DNA from: an uncultured Clostridia bacterium
Lineage (GTDB): Bacteria > Bacillota > Clostridia > Christensenellales > DTU072
Assembly (NCBI GenBank): GCA_934296355.1
Contig: CAKRAY010000041.1
Location: 1 to 10,737, forward strand
DNA: 10,737 bases
Direction of reading: 5' to 3'
A program made the position numbers and the translations under genes. Within the stretch, counting starts at the first letter, position 1. Every line of letters begins with the position of its first letter. Below the pieces are notes generated by a model. It had not been told where the DNA came from, did no database searches, and saw only the letters and a program-made list of their open reading frames with translations. Below are positions 1 to 7,737 of this stretch, in pieces.

Positions 1-558
1 GACGTAGTTAGGTTTATATGCGTTGGAGCAATAACCGAATATAAAGGACAAAAACAACTAGTTGAAGCTTGTTGCAAACTAAAAGAAAAATGCAAACAAC
101 AATTTAAGTTGTTATTAGTAGGCAATGATGGTGGAGAGTATGCTAAAGATATACGCGCTTATATCAATGAAAATGGGTTGAATGACTGCATCGAAATTCT
201 TGGACGACGCGACGATACAAGTGAATTGTTTAAGAATTCCGATATAGCCTTTGTATGCTCTCGTTCAGAAGCATTTGGCAGAGTTACTGTTGAGGCGATG
301 ATGTCAGGATGCTTGGTTATAGGCGCCAATAATGCAGGAACAAGCGAACTAATAAACAATGGAGAAGATGGCATTTTGTATGAGGTCGACAATAGTGAAG
401 ACTTGTGTTCGAAAATACAATGGGCACTTGATAATAAAGATAGTTCGCAACAAATAGCGGCAAATGGGACTAAGAAAAGCAGCCAAATTTTTACCGCACA
501 ACGAAATGCAGAAGAAATATATGGAGTATATAGCTCTATTTTGGGAGAAATAAAATGA
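1..558 (+). CDS. Glycosyltransferase family 4, C-terminal part (5' truncated)
   Basis: The reading frame is open from the first base, so the gene begins upstream of the window; 185 residues of the C-terminal half are present. The visible part is the nucleotide-sugar-binding Rossmann domain of a GT-B, GT4-type retaining glycosyltransferase. It starts with a 'F-I-C-V-G-A-I-T-E-Y-K-G' strand and loop (the usual 'vGrl...KG' entry to this domain), followed by 'LLLVGNDGG'. It then carries the EX7E motif in 'SEAFGRVTVEAM', with the two glutamates at visible codons 90 and 98, and the typical 'GTSELINNGEDGILY' segment. The role is transfer of a sugar from a nucleotide donor to a growing surface glycan at the inner face of the membrane; donor and acceptor cannot be read from the sequence. 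The stop overlaps the next ATG by 4 bases (ATGA), which implies translational coupling. Base composition is strongly A+T-rich, like the next gene and unlike the genes beyond 2700. Confidence 0.9.
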   Translation, partial: DVVRFICVGAITEYKGQKQLVEACCKLKEKCKQQFKLLLVGNDGGEYAKDIRAYINENGLNDCIEILGRRDDTSELFKNSDIAFVCSRSEAFGRVTVEAMMSGCLVIGANNAGTSELINNGEDGILYEVDNSEDLCSKIQWALDNKDSSQQIAANGTKKSSQIFTAQRNAEEIYGVYSSILGEIK

Positions 559-2684
559 AGTATTGTTCATTAATTTATTCGGTTGAAAGTGGAAATCTCA
601 AGCTATGTCTTGAGTCTGTACTGCAGCAAACAATCCCAAGCTCTACGGTATATGTATGTGGAGATTGGACTATTGGAGAAATGGAACGAATGGCAAACAA
701 TAGAGTAGTGTGGTTGCCATCAACAAAGAACATAACTGAATCGTATAGGGCAGCATTTGCAACAATATTAAATACTGATGTCGAGTTTGTGTGGTGTGTT
801 CAAGACACAGCCATACCAACCCATAACGCATTTGGTGAGTTGAAGACTTGTGCGGGAAAAGATTTAAATGCAAGTTTTGTTAGCAGTTTGGTTTACCATA
901 AACACATGGCTACTTTGGTGCCTAAAGTAAGCGTATATAGCGAGGACGGAAACTTTAAGTGGGCAAATTTCGCGCAATATGATATGATTAGGGTGACAAA
1001 GACTCCGATGACTTCGGTTTTGATAAGAATGAAGTCTGTTTCAAAATATGGACTGCCAAAAAAAGGGCAAGTATCACTAGAGATGTCAGATTATCTTGAC
1101 AAATTAGCTGGTCAATGCGGTGCAGGTTATTGTTCATTAAAAAGCGTTGTGACACTGCTGAATCCGATTGAAATAAAAAAAGCAAACACAAGCCAAAATC
1201 ATCAAATTGTACCGAAAATTAAAATTTGTGCCATTGTTGTTACTTATAACAGGAAACTGCTGCTGTTGGATTGTATCAGAGCTCTTTTGGCGCAAAAAGA
1301 TTCGAAATTTGATATATATATTATAGATAATTGCAGTACGGATGGTACAAAGGAATCTGTAAGTCCATTATGTTCGGATAGAGTAAAATACTTTAACACG
1401 GGAAACAATTTAGGTGGCGCAGGAGGCTTTTACTATGGCATAAAGAAAGCATATGAGAATGGATATGATTGGATTTGGATTATGGATGATGATGTAGTAC
1501 CATCTGCTACAGCATTAAAAGAGTTGGTTGCTGCAACATTGAGAGTAAAGACATCTAGTTTTTTTGCAAGTGCTGTTTACTCTCCAAAAGGACAAGCAAT
1601 GAATACACCTGAAATAAGCCATTATTCAACAAATGGATATAAATTTTGGTATTCATATTTAGATCAAGGAATGGTACGTTTAGCACATGCTACATTTGTG
1701 TCATTGTTTATTAATCGAAAAGCAATTGAAAAGTGTGGTTTACCCTGTAAAGACTATTTTATTTGGGGTGATGATACTGAATACACAATGCGATTAATAG
1801 GTAAATATGGTGCGGCATATATGGTTGGTAAAAGTAAAGTGGTTCATAATAGGGGCAATTCATCTACACTCAATATCAATGTCGAAACTAACCCAAATAG
1901 AATAAAAATGTATTATTACATGGTGAGAAATACATTGATAAACGAATCCACGTACCATGGTAGTAAGGCTGTAAAGGGGTGGAAAAAACGGTATCTCAAG
2001 GATTGTTTGAAAATCGCGTTTAGTAAACAGCCGTATAGAAAACTAAAAATCGCGACAGTATTGCACGGAATATATGATTGGAAAACAGGAAGATATGATA
2101 AACAAGCATTTATAAATCGATATTCTGTTTATGGCCAAGAGAAATTTGTTGGGAATATCTTATGCGGTTCTTATACTAAGGATTTTGTAACGGATGTAAG
2201 CTTTACGACGATTAGGACAACAAACATGCCGTCGATGTTTTCAATTAGCAAATATATTGATACAGAAGTATTTAAGAGCATTGATACTGGCAAGGAAACT
2301 GCATTTCAGGTTTTGACAGAGATTAATGCGATAGACAAAAATGAATACTTGATTGTTGATGTAGAGAGCTTGTGCAAACCTATATGCAAAATAGAATATG
2401 AGGGAAAGAAGTATTTTTCGGATGAAGGCGCAAATCCATTAGATAATAATGTAGATATATCATTAGATATAATAGAAAATTATCAACTAGATAAGGATGA
2501 GTTCGAAGAACAAATTATATCGTTTATCTCTTTAATTCTCGCAAAATACAGACAAGAGCAAATTATAATCGTTAAGCCTAAAACGAGAATAGCAATAAAG
2601 ACATATGATTTTATAATAGCAAAATTGCCTTCTTGTAAAAAGAGTTTATCTGTTGAAAATGCAGTGAACCAGTTATACTTATGA
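555..2684 (+). CDS. Multi-domain glycosyltransferase: degenerate GT-A + GlfT2-like GT-A + DUF6270-like tail
   Basis: This 709-residue protein starts at an ATG with a good ribosome site (GGGAG at 543-547, 7-base spacer) and overlaps the previous stop by 4 bases. Residues 1 to about 215 look like a GT2/GT-A fold that has lost its metal site: the expected D-x-D position reads V-Q-D (Q83, D84). Residues 223 to about 450 form an intact GT-A domain of the galactofuranosyltransferase (GlfT2-like) group: 'AIVVTYNR' from 226, GGAGG at 287-291, the triple-Asp metal site D311-D313, 'WGDDTEY' at 404-410 and H431. The D407-to-H431 spacing matches the base-to-metal-His spacing I recall for GlfT2. A helical linker follows. 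Residues from about 533 ('GNILCGSYTKDF') through 'YLIVDVE' (598-604) to the end resemble DUF6270, an SGNH-like uncharacterised family seen in glycan clusters; this match is from memory of the pattern. Likely role: adding galactofuranose or a related sugar to the repeat unit, with a tail that might act in acyl or other decoration (inference). Composition is very A+T-rich. Confidence 0.85.
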   Translation: MKYCSLIYSVESGNLKLCLESVLQQTIPSSTVYVCGDWTIGEMERMANNRVVWLPSTKNITESYRAAFATILNTDVEFVWCVQDTAIPTHNAFGELKTCAGKDLNASFVSSLVYHKHMATLVPKVSVYSEDGNFKWANFAQYDMIRVTKTPMTSVLIRMKSVSKYGLPKKGQVSLEMSDYLDKLAGQCGAGYCSLKSVVTLLNPIEIKKANTSQNHQIVPKIKICAIVVTYNRKLLLLDCIRALLAQKDSKFDIYIIDNCSTDGTKESVSPLCSDRVKYFNTGNNLGGAGGFYYGIKKAYENGYDWIWIMDDDVVPSATALKELVAATLRVKTSSFFASAVYSPKGQAMNTPEISHYSTNGYKFWYSYLDQGMVRLAHATFVSLFINRKAIEKCGLPCKDYFIWGDDTEYTMRLIGKYGAAYMVGKSKVVHNRGNSSTLNINVETNPNRIKMYYYMVRNTLINESTYHGSKAVKGWKKRYLKDCLKIAFSKQPYRKLKIATVLHGIYDWKTGRYDKQAFINRYSVYGQEKFVGNILCGSYTKDFVTDVSFTTIRTTNMPSMFSISKYIDTEVFKSIDTGKETAFQVLTEINAIDKNEYLIVDVESLCKPICKIEYEGKKYFSDEGANPLDNNVDISLDIIENYQLDKDEFEEQIISFISLILAKYRQEQIIIVKPKTRIAIKTYDFIIAKLPSCKKSLSVENAVNQLYL

Positions 2685-2701
2685 AAAATTGAGGTGGTAT
2701 T

Positions 2702-3901
2702 ATGAAAATAGTAGTAGCAGGAACAGGATATGTGGGGTTATCTAACGCAATACTGTTGGCACAAAACAACAGCGTTGTTGCAGTTGACATAATCAAGAAT
2801 AAGGTTGAGATGATAAATGATCGGGTCTCTCCTATCGTAGATAAAGAGATAAGCGATTATCTCCGGAACAAAAAACTGGATTTGACAGCAACGACAGATG
2901 CTGTTGAGGCTTATAAAAAGGCACAATTGGTCATTGTATCGACTCCGACCAATTATGATACGGAAAAGAATCATTTTGATACCAGTTCGGTTGAGAGCGT
3001 AATCGAGCAAGTACTTGCTTGCAATAACAGCGCATATATAGTTGTCAAATCTACCATACCTGTCGGATTTACGGAGCAGATGAATGAAAAGTACCACACC
3101 GACAGGATTCTGTTTTCTCCGGAGTTTTTGAGAGAAGGCAAGGCGTTATATGACAACCTTTATCCTTCAAGAATCATTGTCGGTGTGCCGAATCAAAACG
3201 ATAAAACCATTGAAAGAGCGCAACGGTTTGTCGATTTGCTGAAAGAAGGCGCGATAAAAAATGATGTCGAAAGTATTATAATGCATTGCACGGAAGCAGA
3301 GGCGGTAAAACTTTTTGCAAACACGTATTTAGCATTGAGAGTATCGTTTTTCAATGAACTCGATACTTATGCCGAATTGCGAGGTCTTAATACCGCCAAT
3401 ATAATCAAAGGAGTAAGTCTTGACCCTCGGATTGGCGATCATTATAACAATCCATCCTTTGGATACGGTGGTTATTGCTTGCCCAAAGACACAAAGCAGT
3501 TATTGGCAAATTTTGATCACGTTCCGAATAACATCATAAAAGCAATAGTTGCTGCAAATCATACAAGGAAAGATTTTATTGCCAATCAAGTATACAAAAA
3601 AGCAACAGAAGCGGGACAAGCACCGATTGTAGGCATTTACAGACTGACAATGAAGTCCAACTCTGACAATTTTAGGCAGAGCTCAATTCAAGGCGTTATG
3701 AAACGACTCGTAAACAAAGGAGCAAGAATTGTTATTTTTGAGCCTACTTTGGGATCTGATTCATTCGAACATTACGAAATAAACAACGACTTAAAATCAT
3801 TTAAAAAAGAATGTAACGTTATCGTGGCAAACAGGATGAATCCTGAGTTGGATGATGTGATTGAAAAAGTATATACGAGAGATCTTTTTTCTCGTGATTG
3901 A
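2702..3901 (+). CDS. ugd: UDP-glucose 6-dehydrogenase
   Basis: This is a 399-residue NAD-dependent nucleotide-sugar dehydrogenase that oxidises UDP-glucose to UDP-glucuronate in the cytoplasm, supplying an acidic sugar (or precursor of other UDP-uronates and pentoses) for the glycan. The N-terminal Rossmann motif GTGYVG lies at residues 7-12, followed by a segment ([21 protein letters not shown]) close to the short Ugd/HasB type. The catalytic core is complete: '[11 protein letters not shown]', then K203 and N207 in '[13 protein letters not shown]', then C259 and D263 in '[11 protein letters not shown]'. These positions fall one residue before K204, N208, C260 and D264 of the Streptococcus pyogenes enzyme as I recall it. 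Length is normal. The start is set by AGGTGG at 2692-2697, four bases before the ATG; the gap to the previous gene is 17 bases. Base composition is intermediate between the A+T-rich genes to the left and the more GC-rich genes to the right. Confidence 0.95.
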   Translation: MKIVVAGTGYVGLSNAILLAQNNSVVAVDIIKNKVEMINDRVSPIVDKEISDYLRNKKLDLTATTDAVEAYKKAQLVIVSTPTNYDTEKNHFDTSSVESVIEQVLACNNSAYIVVKSTIPVGFTEQMNEKYHTDRILFSPEFLREGKALYDNLYPSRIIVGVPNQNDKTIERAQRFVDLLKEGAIKNDVESIIMHCTEAEAVKLFANTYLALRVSFFNELDTYAELRGLNTANIIKGVSLDPRIGDHYNNPSFGYGGYCLPKDTKQLLANFDHVPNNIIKAIVAANHTRKDFIANQVYKKATEAGQAPIVGIYRLTMKSNSDNFRQSSIQGVMKRLVNKGARIVIFEPTLGSDSFEHYEINNDLKSFKKECNVIVANRMNPELDDVIEKVYTRDLFSRD

Positions 3902-3909
3902 GATAAATT

Positions 3910-5637
3910 ATGAAATCTTTATCGCGCTGGATGCTCGGCGAGGGAAAACTTAATATGCGGATTGAAAATGCCGCCGTGGATGAAGGCAAAGTGATATTGC
4001 AAAAAGGCGGTAGCGTCAGTTTCGACACGTATTTCAACAGTTTTTCAGAGGCGATTTATAAAGCCAAAACTTCGGTGCGGCAAATGTATGTTCTTGCCGA
4101 TGTCGAGGGCGCGGTGAGAATCGAAGTGTATTCGTCAAGTCGTGCAAACGACGGCGTAAAAGATACGCTTATTTGCCAAAAAGAGGACTTAAACACTCAA
4201 AAACGCATGGTTAAAGTGCCGTTTTCGCTAACGAACGGGAGCTTTGTTTGGTGCAAAGTGATTGCATTGTCAGAGGAAGTAAAGCTGTTTGACGGCGGCT
4301 ACGGAACGCTCGATGAGAAGAAGAGAAACGTGAGTCTTGCGGTTGTGATTTGCACTTTCAAACGCGAAGAGTACGTCAAAAGCAACGTCAAGTCACTTTG
4401 TGATTTTGCAAAGCGCAATAAAGAAGACGTAATCGTATATGTCATCGACAACGGGCAGACGCTCAAAAGCGAGGACGTAGAAGGCGCAATTCTTTTCAGC
4501 AACAAAAACCTCGGCGGCAGCGGCGGTTTTACAAGGGGTATGATTGAGGCTTACAGGGCGCAAAAGCATACGCATGTGCTGCTTATGGACGACGATATTT
4601 CTTTTTCTCCCGAAATTGTCGCGCGCACGATGCGGTTTTTAGAATATGCAAATTGCGAAAACGCAGCCATCGGCGGAGGTATGCTCCGCGAGGATAAGCC
4701 CGAAATTTTATATGAGCTGGGCGGTCGATGGAACGGCGACAGGCTTAGCGGATTTTACAGCAATCTGGATTTGTCCAAGAAAAGCAGCTTGCTTTTTGAC
4801 AGACAAGACAAGCCCGATTATTGCGCTTGGTGGTATTGCTGTATGCCGATAGGCGTGATTGACAGACACGGATTGCCTTTGCCACTGTTTATAAAAAACG
4901 ACGACGTCGAGTACGGTATGCGCTGCAAGGAACTCGACTGGACGTTTCTGAACGGCGTTGGAGTGTACCACTCTCCGTTCGAGGCAAAATACAACGCCTC
5001 GCTCGAGTATTACATTCGCCGCAATGAACTTATAAGCAATTGTTATACGACAAAACGCAGCGGACTGAAGTTTTTTTGCAAACTCGTGCGATGTGTGGGG
5101 ATTCAACTCGTACAGCAGAGATATTTTGCAATTCCGTATTCGTTAAAAGGCTACGACGATTTTTTGAAGGGCGCAAACTACCTTGCCTCTGTCGACGCCG
5201 AAAAACTCAATTCCGAATTGCGAAAAGGCATGCCAAAAACCTACCAAAAAGCCGAGCTTAAACAAATGGGATACGACTTGAACAATTTCTACGAAAGTAA
5301 GCCCCGCTCGGTGTTTTTGCAAACAATTACGCTCAACGGATATTTGATTCCGAAGTGGCTTTGCTCAAAAAAATCAAGACAAATCAAGATTGTCGACAGC
5401 ACGGATTGTCCGCCCAAAGACTTCTTTATGACGAGAAAAACCTTGCAATACAATCCGCTCTCAGAGACCGGATTTTTCACGCAAGAAAAGTTTGGCGAGG
5501 TCGTCAGAACCGGTTTTTTGCTTTTGGGGAAAGCGTTCAAAATGATCTTCAAATACGGCGAGGCAAGGAGGTCTTTTTTGAAGAAGCAGAAGTATCTTAC
5601 GTCCTTTGAGTTTTGGACGAAAACGCTTGGGGTGTGA
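3910..5637 (+). CDS. GlfT2-like galactofuranosyltransferase (GT2)
   Basis: This 575-residue protein has the domain order of mycobacterial GlfT2 (about 637 residues). Residues 1 to about 130 form an N-terminal beta-rich domain containing 'FDTYFNSF' and 'VRIEVYSSS', typical of the GlfT2 N-terminal family. Residues from about 137 form a GT-A domain ('LAVVICTFKREEYV'): GGSGG at 202-206, metal-binding D227-D229 in 'LLMDDDISFSPE', acceptor-side 'WWYCCMP', and 'IKNDDVEYG' from 328 with D331/D332 as likely catalytic-base pair. H354 in 'VYHSPF' is the probable third metal ligand. The remaining C-terminal part is mostly helical. Likely reaction: transfer of galactofuranose from UDP-Galf to a lipid-linked glycan, possibly polymerising a galactan; the sugar is inferred from the family. 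Only 8 bases separate it from ugd, and the ATG lacks a clear ribosome site. A second in-frame ATG at 3955, preceded by GAGGGA, is a possible alternative start that would remove 15 residues. Confidence 0.88.
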   Translation: MKSLSRWMLGEGKLNMRIENAAVDEGKVILQKGGSVSFDTYFNSFSEAIYKAKTSVRQMYVLADVEGAVRIEVYSSSRANDGVKDTLICQKEDLNTQKRMVKVPFSLTNGSFVWCKVIALSEEVKLFDGGYGTLDEKKRNVSLAVVICTFKREEYVKSNVKSLCDFAKRNKEDVIVYVIDNGQTLKSEDVEGAILFSNKNLGGSGGFTRGMIEAYRAQKHTHVLLMDDDISFSPEIVARTMRFLEYANCENAAIGGGMLREDKPEILYELGGRWNGDRLSGFYSNLDLSKKSSLLFDRQDKPDYCAWWYCCMPIGVIDRHGLPLPLFIKNDDVEYGMRCKELDWTFLNGVGVYHSPFEAKYNASLEYYIRRNELISNCYTTKRSGLKFFCKLVRCVGIQLVQQRYFAIPYSLKGYDDFLKGANYLASVDAEKLNSELRKGMPKTYQKAELKQMGYDLNNFYESKPRSVFLQTITLNGYLIPKWLCSKKSRQIKIVDSTDCPPKDFFMTRKTLQYNPLSETGFFTQEKFGEVVRTGFLLLGKAFKMIFKYGEARRSFLKKQKYLTSFEFWTKTLGV

Positions 5638-5644
5638 TGACGCT

Positions 5645-6754
5645 ATGACAAAGAGCGAAACAAAAAAAATAAAAATAGCGCAAGTTATAGGCGACGCAAC
5701 GACCGGCGGCGTTATAAACTGCGTTATGAATTATTTCAGATATATCGACACATCCAAGGTGCAGTTTGATTTTTACACGTATGAGCCTTCGCCGTTTGAC
5801 GAGGAGATTATTTCGCGTGGCGGCAGGGTGTTTCATTTTCCGTCCGTATTTGCGTTTTTCAAATGCGTGCGCTCTTTGCGCCGACAATTCAAAAAAGAAC
5901 GATACGACATCGTGCATGCGCATATGACATCGCTGTCCTTTGTGAGTTTGCTTGCCGCAAAGCGGGCAGGGGTGAAGCATCGCATCTGCCATGCGCACTC
6001 CACAACCAACAAGGAAGAAAAATTCGTTTATCTGGTCAAGTCCTGCTTAAAGCATATTTCGACTTGGTATGCAACAGACCTTGCAGGGTGCAGCAAGTTG
6101 AGCATAGATTGGCTGTACGGCAAAAAAGCGGCTAAAAAAGCATACCTGATGCTAAACGCAATCGACCTTGAAAAGTTTTTGGCGGCGAGCGAAAAGCGTC
6201 AGGAATTCAGGGCGCAATACGGGCTTGAAAACTGCCGCGTCATAGGGCATATCGGTAGGTTTGAATTTCAAAAAAACATCCCGTTTTTGGTCAAAGCGTT
6301 TGCGCTTGCGTGCAAATCGAGAGATGATTTGCGGCTCGTGCTTGTCGGGGGCGGCTCGGAGTTTGAAAACGTCAAACAGCTGGTTGACAAGCTCAAAATC
6401 GCAGATAAAGTGCTGTTTATGACGGAAAAACGGAACGTCGGAGAGTACTATGCTCTATTTGACGTGTTTGCGTTGCCATCGAGATTCGAGGGGCTTCCGC
6501 TCGTTGCAATCGAGGCGCAGGCGATGGGGATTCCTTGTCTTTTGTCAGATTGTATCACAAAAGAGACGGATGTCACGGGGCACGTTGAATTTCTGCCGAT
6601 ACTGAGCGCAAATTTTTGGTCTATCGAGCTTCAAAAAGCGGTTGACACAAAAGAGCGTTACGATGGCGTAAAAGCAGTTGCCGAGCATGGCTACGACATA
6701 CGAGTAGAGGCTCAAAAACTGTTGCAATACTATCTGGAGGTGAGCAAAAAATGA
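5645..6754 (+). CDS. Glycosyltransferase family 4 (EpsF/CapM-like)
   Basis: A 369-residue GT-B fold glycosyltransferase. The N-terminal acceptor domain begins with 'KIAQVIGDATTGGVINCVMNYF', the glycine-rich loop usual in EpsF/CapM-like GT4 enzymes, followed by 'YDIVHAHMTS' and 'ICHAHST'. The C-terminal donor domain begins at 'VIGHIGRFEFQKN', continues through 'LVLVGGGSE', and has the EX7E motif in 'SRFEGLPLVAIEAQ' (E282 and E290). It should transfer one sugar with retention of configuration to the lipid-linked intermediate; donor unknown. I chose the ATG at 5645, 7 bases after the preceding stop, because the homologous 'IAQVIG' strand follows within a dozen residues. The frame is open back to a TTG at 5606, but that start would overlap the upstream gene. 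The ribosome site is poor (GGGGTG at 5629-5634, 10-base spacer), so translation may depend on coupling. The stop overlaps the next ATG by 4 bases. Confidence 0.92.
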   Translation: MTKSETKKIKIAQVIGDATTGGVINCVMNYFRYIDTSKVQFDFYTYEPSPFDEEIISRGGRVFHFPSVFAFFKCVRSLRRQFKKERYDIVHAHMTSLSFVSLLAAKRAGVKHRICHAHSTTNKEEKFVYLVKSCLKHISTWYATDLAGCSKLSIDWLYGKKAAKKAYLMLNAIDLEKFLAASEKRQEFRAQYGLENCRVIGHIGRFEFQKNIPFLVKAFALACKSRDDLRLVLVGGGSEFENVKQLVDKLKIADKVLFMTEKRNVGEYYALFDVFALPSRFEGLPLVAIEAQAMGIPCLLSDCITKETDVTGHVEFLPILSANFWSIELQKAVDTKERYDGVKAVAEHGYDIRVEAQKLLQYYLEVSKK

Positions 6755-7659
6755 ATGAGAAAATTTTTGTGATTTGCCACGACCCCGACAAAATCGACGA
6801 GCGACTCTTTTCATCACCATACGTTCCTATTTGTGTAGGAAATAGAAAAGACGAGTTCCCGGCCTATTTTTTGCGCGACGACGAAGGCGATAATATTGCG
6901 TATAAAAACGGCGTTTTCAACGAGATGACGGCAATATATTGGGTTTATAAACATTTGTCCGAGCTTGGCAACCCGGACGTCGTAGGCTTTGTGCATTACC
7001 GCAGATTTTTTGCCTTTTCGGATGACGCGAAGATTTACAACGAGCGTTCGAGGTTTTCGGACGGGTTTTTTGATGAGATAAAGATTGCCGATGGTCGGCT
7101 TGACGAGATATTTACGAAGTATGATTTTATCGCGCCGCTGCCTGCGTATAGACAGTCCGTCGAGGACAATTTCAAAAAAGCGCACGGCGACGATTTGGAT
7201 ATTGCAAGCGAGATTATCGACGAAAAATATCCTGATTTCGTGCGTGCAAAAAACTGTTATTTTGCAGGCGATAAAGCGTATTTTTTCAATACTTTCGTTT
7301 TCAAAAGAGATACGTTTGAAAGGTACTGCCAAATGATTTTTCCGATTTTATTCGAGATTGAAAAAAGAACGCCGAACAGGAATGATAGAATGTTTGTGTC
7401 CGAACGGCTTACGGGAGCATTTATCAAACTCTTGGAAAGCGAAGGACAAAAAGGTTTGTTCCTCCCCGTAACGTGCGTTATTGAAAAGGGGAGTTTCGGC
7501 GCGGCGGTGAAGAAATCAAAAGAGAATCGGGGCAAAAATATGTCGTTTGCCTATTGTGTAAAACCGCTTGTAGAATGGTTTACGCCAAGATGCGTTTTGC
7601 TGAAATATCGGCAAAGAAAATACGACAAGTATAAAGGTTTGCGAAGAAAACCGTATTGA
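6751..7659 (+). CDS. DUF4422 family glycosyltransferase
   Basis: This 302-residue protein belongs to the DUF4422 group, which is common in capsule and exopolysaccharide clusters and generally treated as a glycosyltransferase family with a GT-A-like core. Landmarks are 'IFVICHDPD' at the N-terminus, 'NEMTAIYWVYKHL', the signature 'VGFVHYRRFF' (H82, R84, R85), 'YDFIAPLP', 'NTFVFKRDTFERYCQMIFPILFEIEKR' and 'RMFVSERLTGAFI' near residue 215. Length is normal for the family. The donor sugar cannot be inferred. It has the strongest ribosome site in the operon (GGAGGTGA at 6736-6743, 7-base spacer) and overlaps the previous stop by 4 bases, so the ATG at 6751 is secure. It is the last gene of the plus-strand operon and is followed by a terminator hairpin. 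The last 30 or so residues are rich in Lys and Arg, which could favour contact with membrane phospholipid. Confidence 0.9.
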   Translation: MNEKIFVICHDPDKIDERLFSSPYVPICVGNRKDEFPAYFLRDDEGDNIAYKNGVFNEMTAIYWVYKHLSELGNPDVVGFVHYRRFFAFSDDAKIYNERSRFSDGFFDEIKIADGRLDEIFTKYDFIAPLPAYRQSVEDNFKKAHGDDLDIASEIIDEKYPDFVRAKNCYFAGDKAYFFNTFVFKRDTFERYCQMIFPILFEIEKRTPNRNDRMFVSERLTGAFIKLLESEGQKGLFLPVTCVIEKGSFGAAVKKSKENRGKNMSFAYCVKPLVEWFTPRCVLLKYRQRKYDKYKGLRRKPY

Positions 7660-7683
7660 ATTTTGAATGAAATTTTGCAAAAG

Positions 7684-7708
7684 AAAAACTGCCACACGGC
7701 AGTTTTTT
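7684..7708. terminator. Bidirectional rho-independent terminator
   Basis: A perfect 10-base inverted repeat (AAAAACTGCC at 7684-7693, GGCAGTTTTT at 7698-7707) encloses the loop ACAC. It is flanked by a T run on the plus strand (7703-7708) and an A run on the left that becomes a U run on the minus strand. It lies 24 bases after the DUF4422 gene and 29 bases beyond the stop of the converging ABC ATPase gene, so it can end both transcripts. The rest of the 7660-7737 gap shows nothing else. Confidence 0.92.
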
Positions 7709-7737
7709 GTATCTTGTAATTTTTATAAAACGGTGGG

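Noticed and set aside
5606..5644. Upstream TTG start for the GT4 gene, adding 13 residues
   Set aside because: It would overlap the end of the GlfT2-like gene by about 30 bases and has no ribosome site. The ATG at 5645 lies 7 bases after the previous stop and fits the family's N-terminus.
6814..7332. Long minus-strand open frame opposite the DUF4422 gene (172 codons)
   Set aside because: It is antisense to a well-supported gene, has no recognisable family motif, and shows residue use expected from a reversed reading of the plus-strand codons. The same applies to the minus-strand frames at 4708-5106 and 5597-5998.
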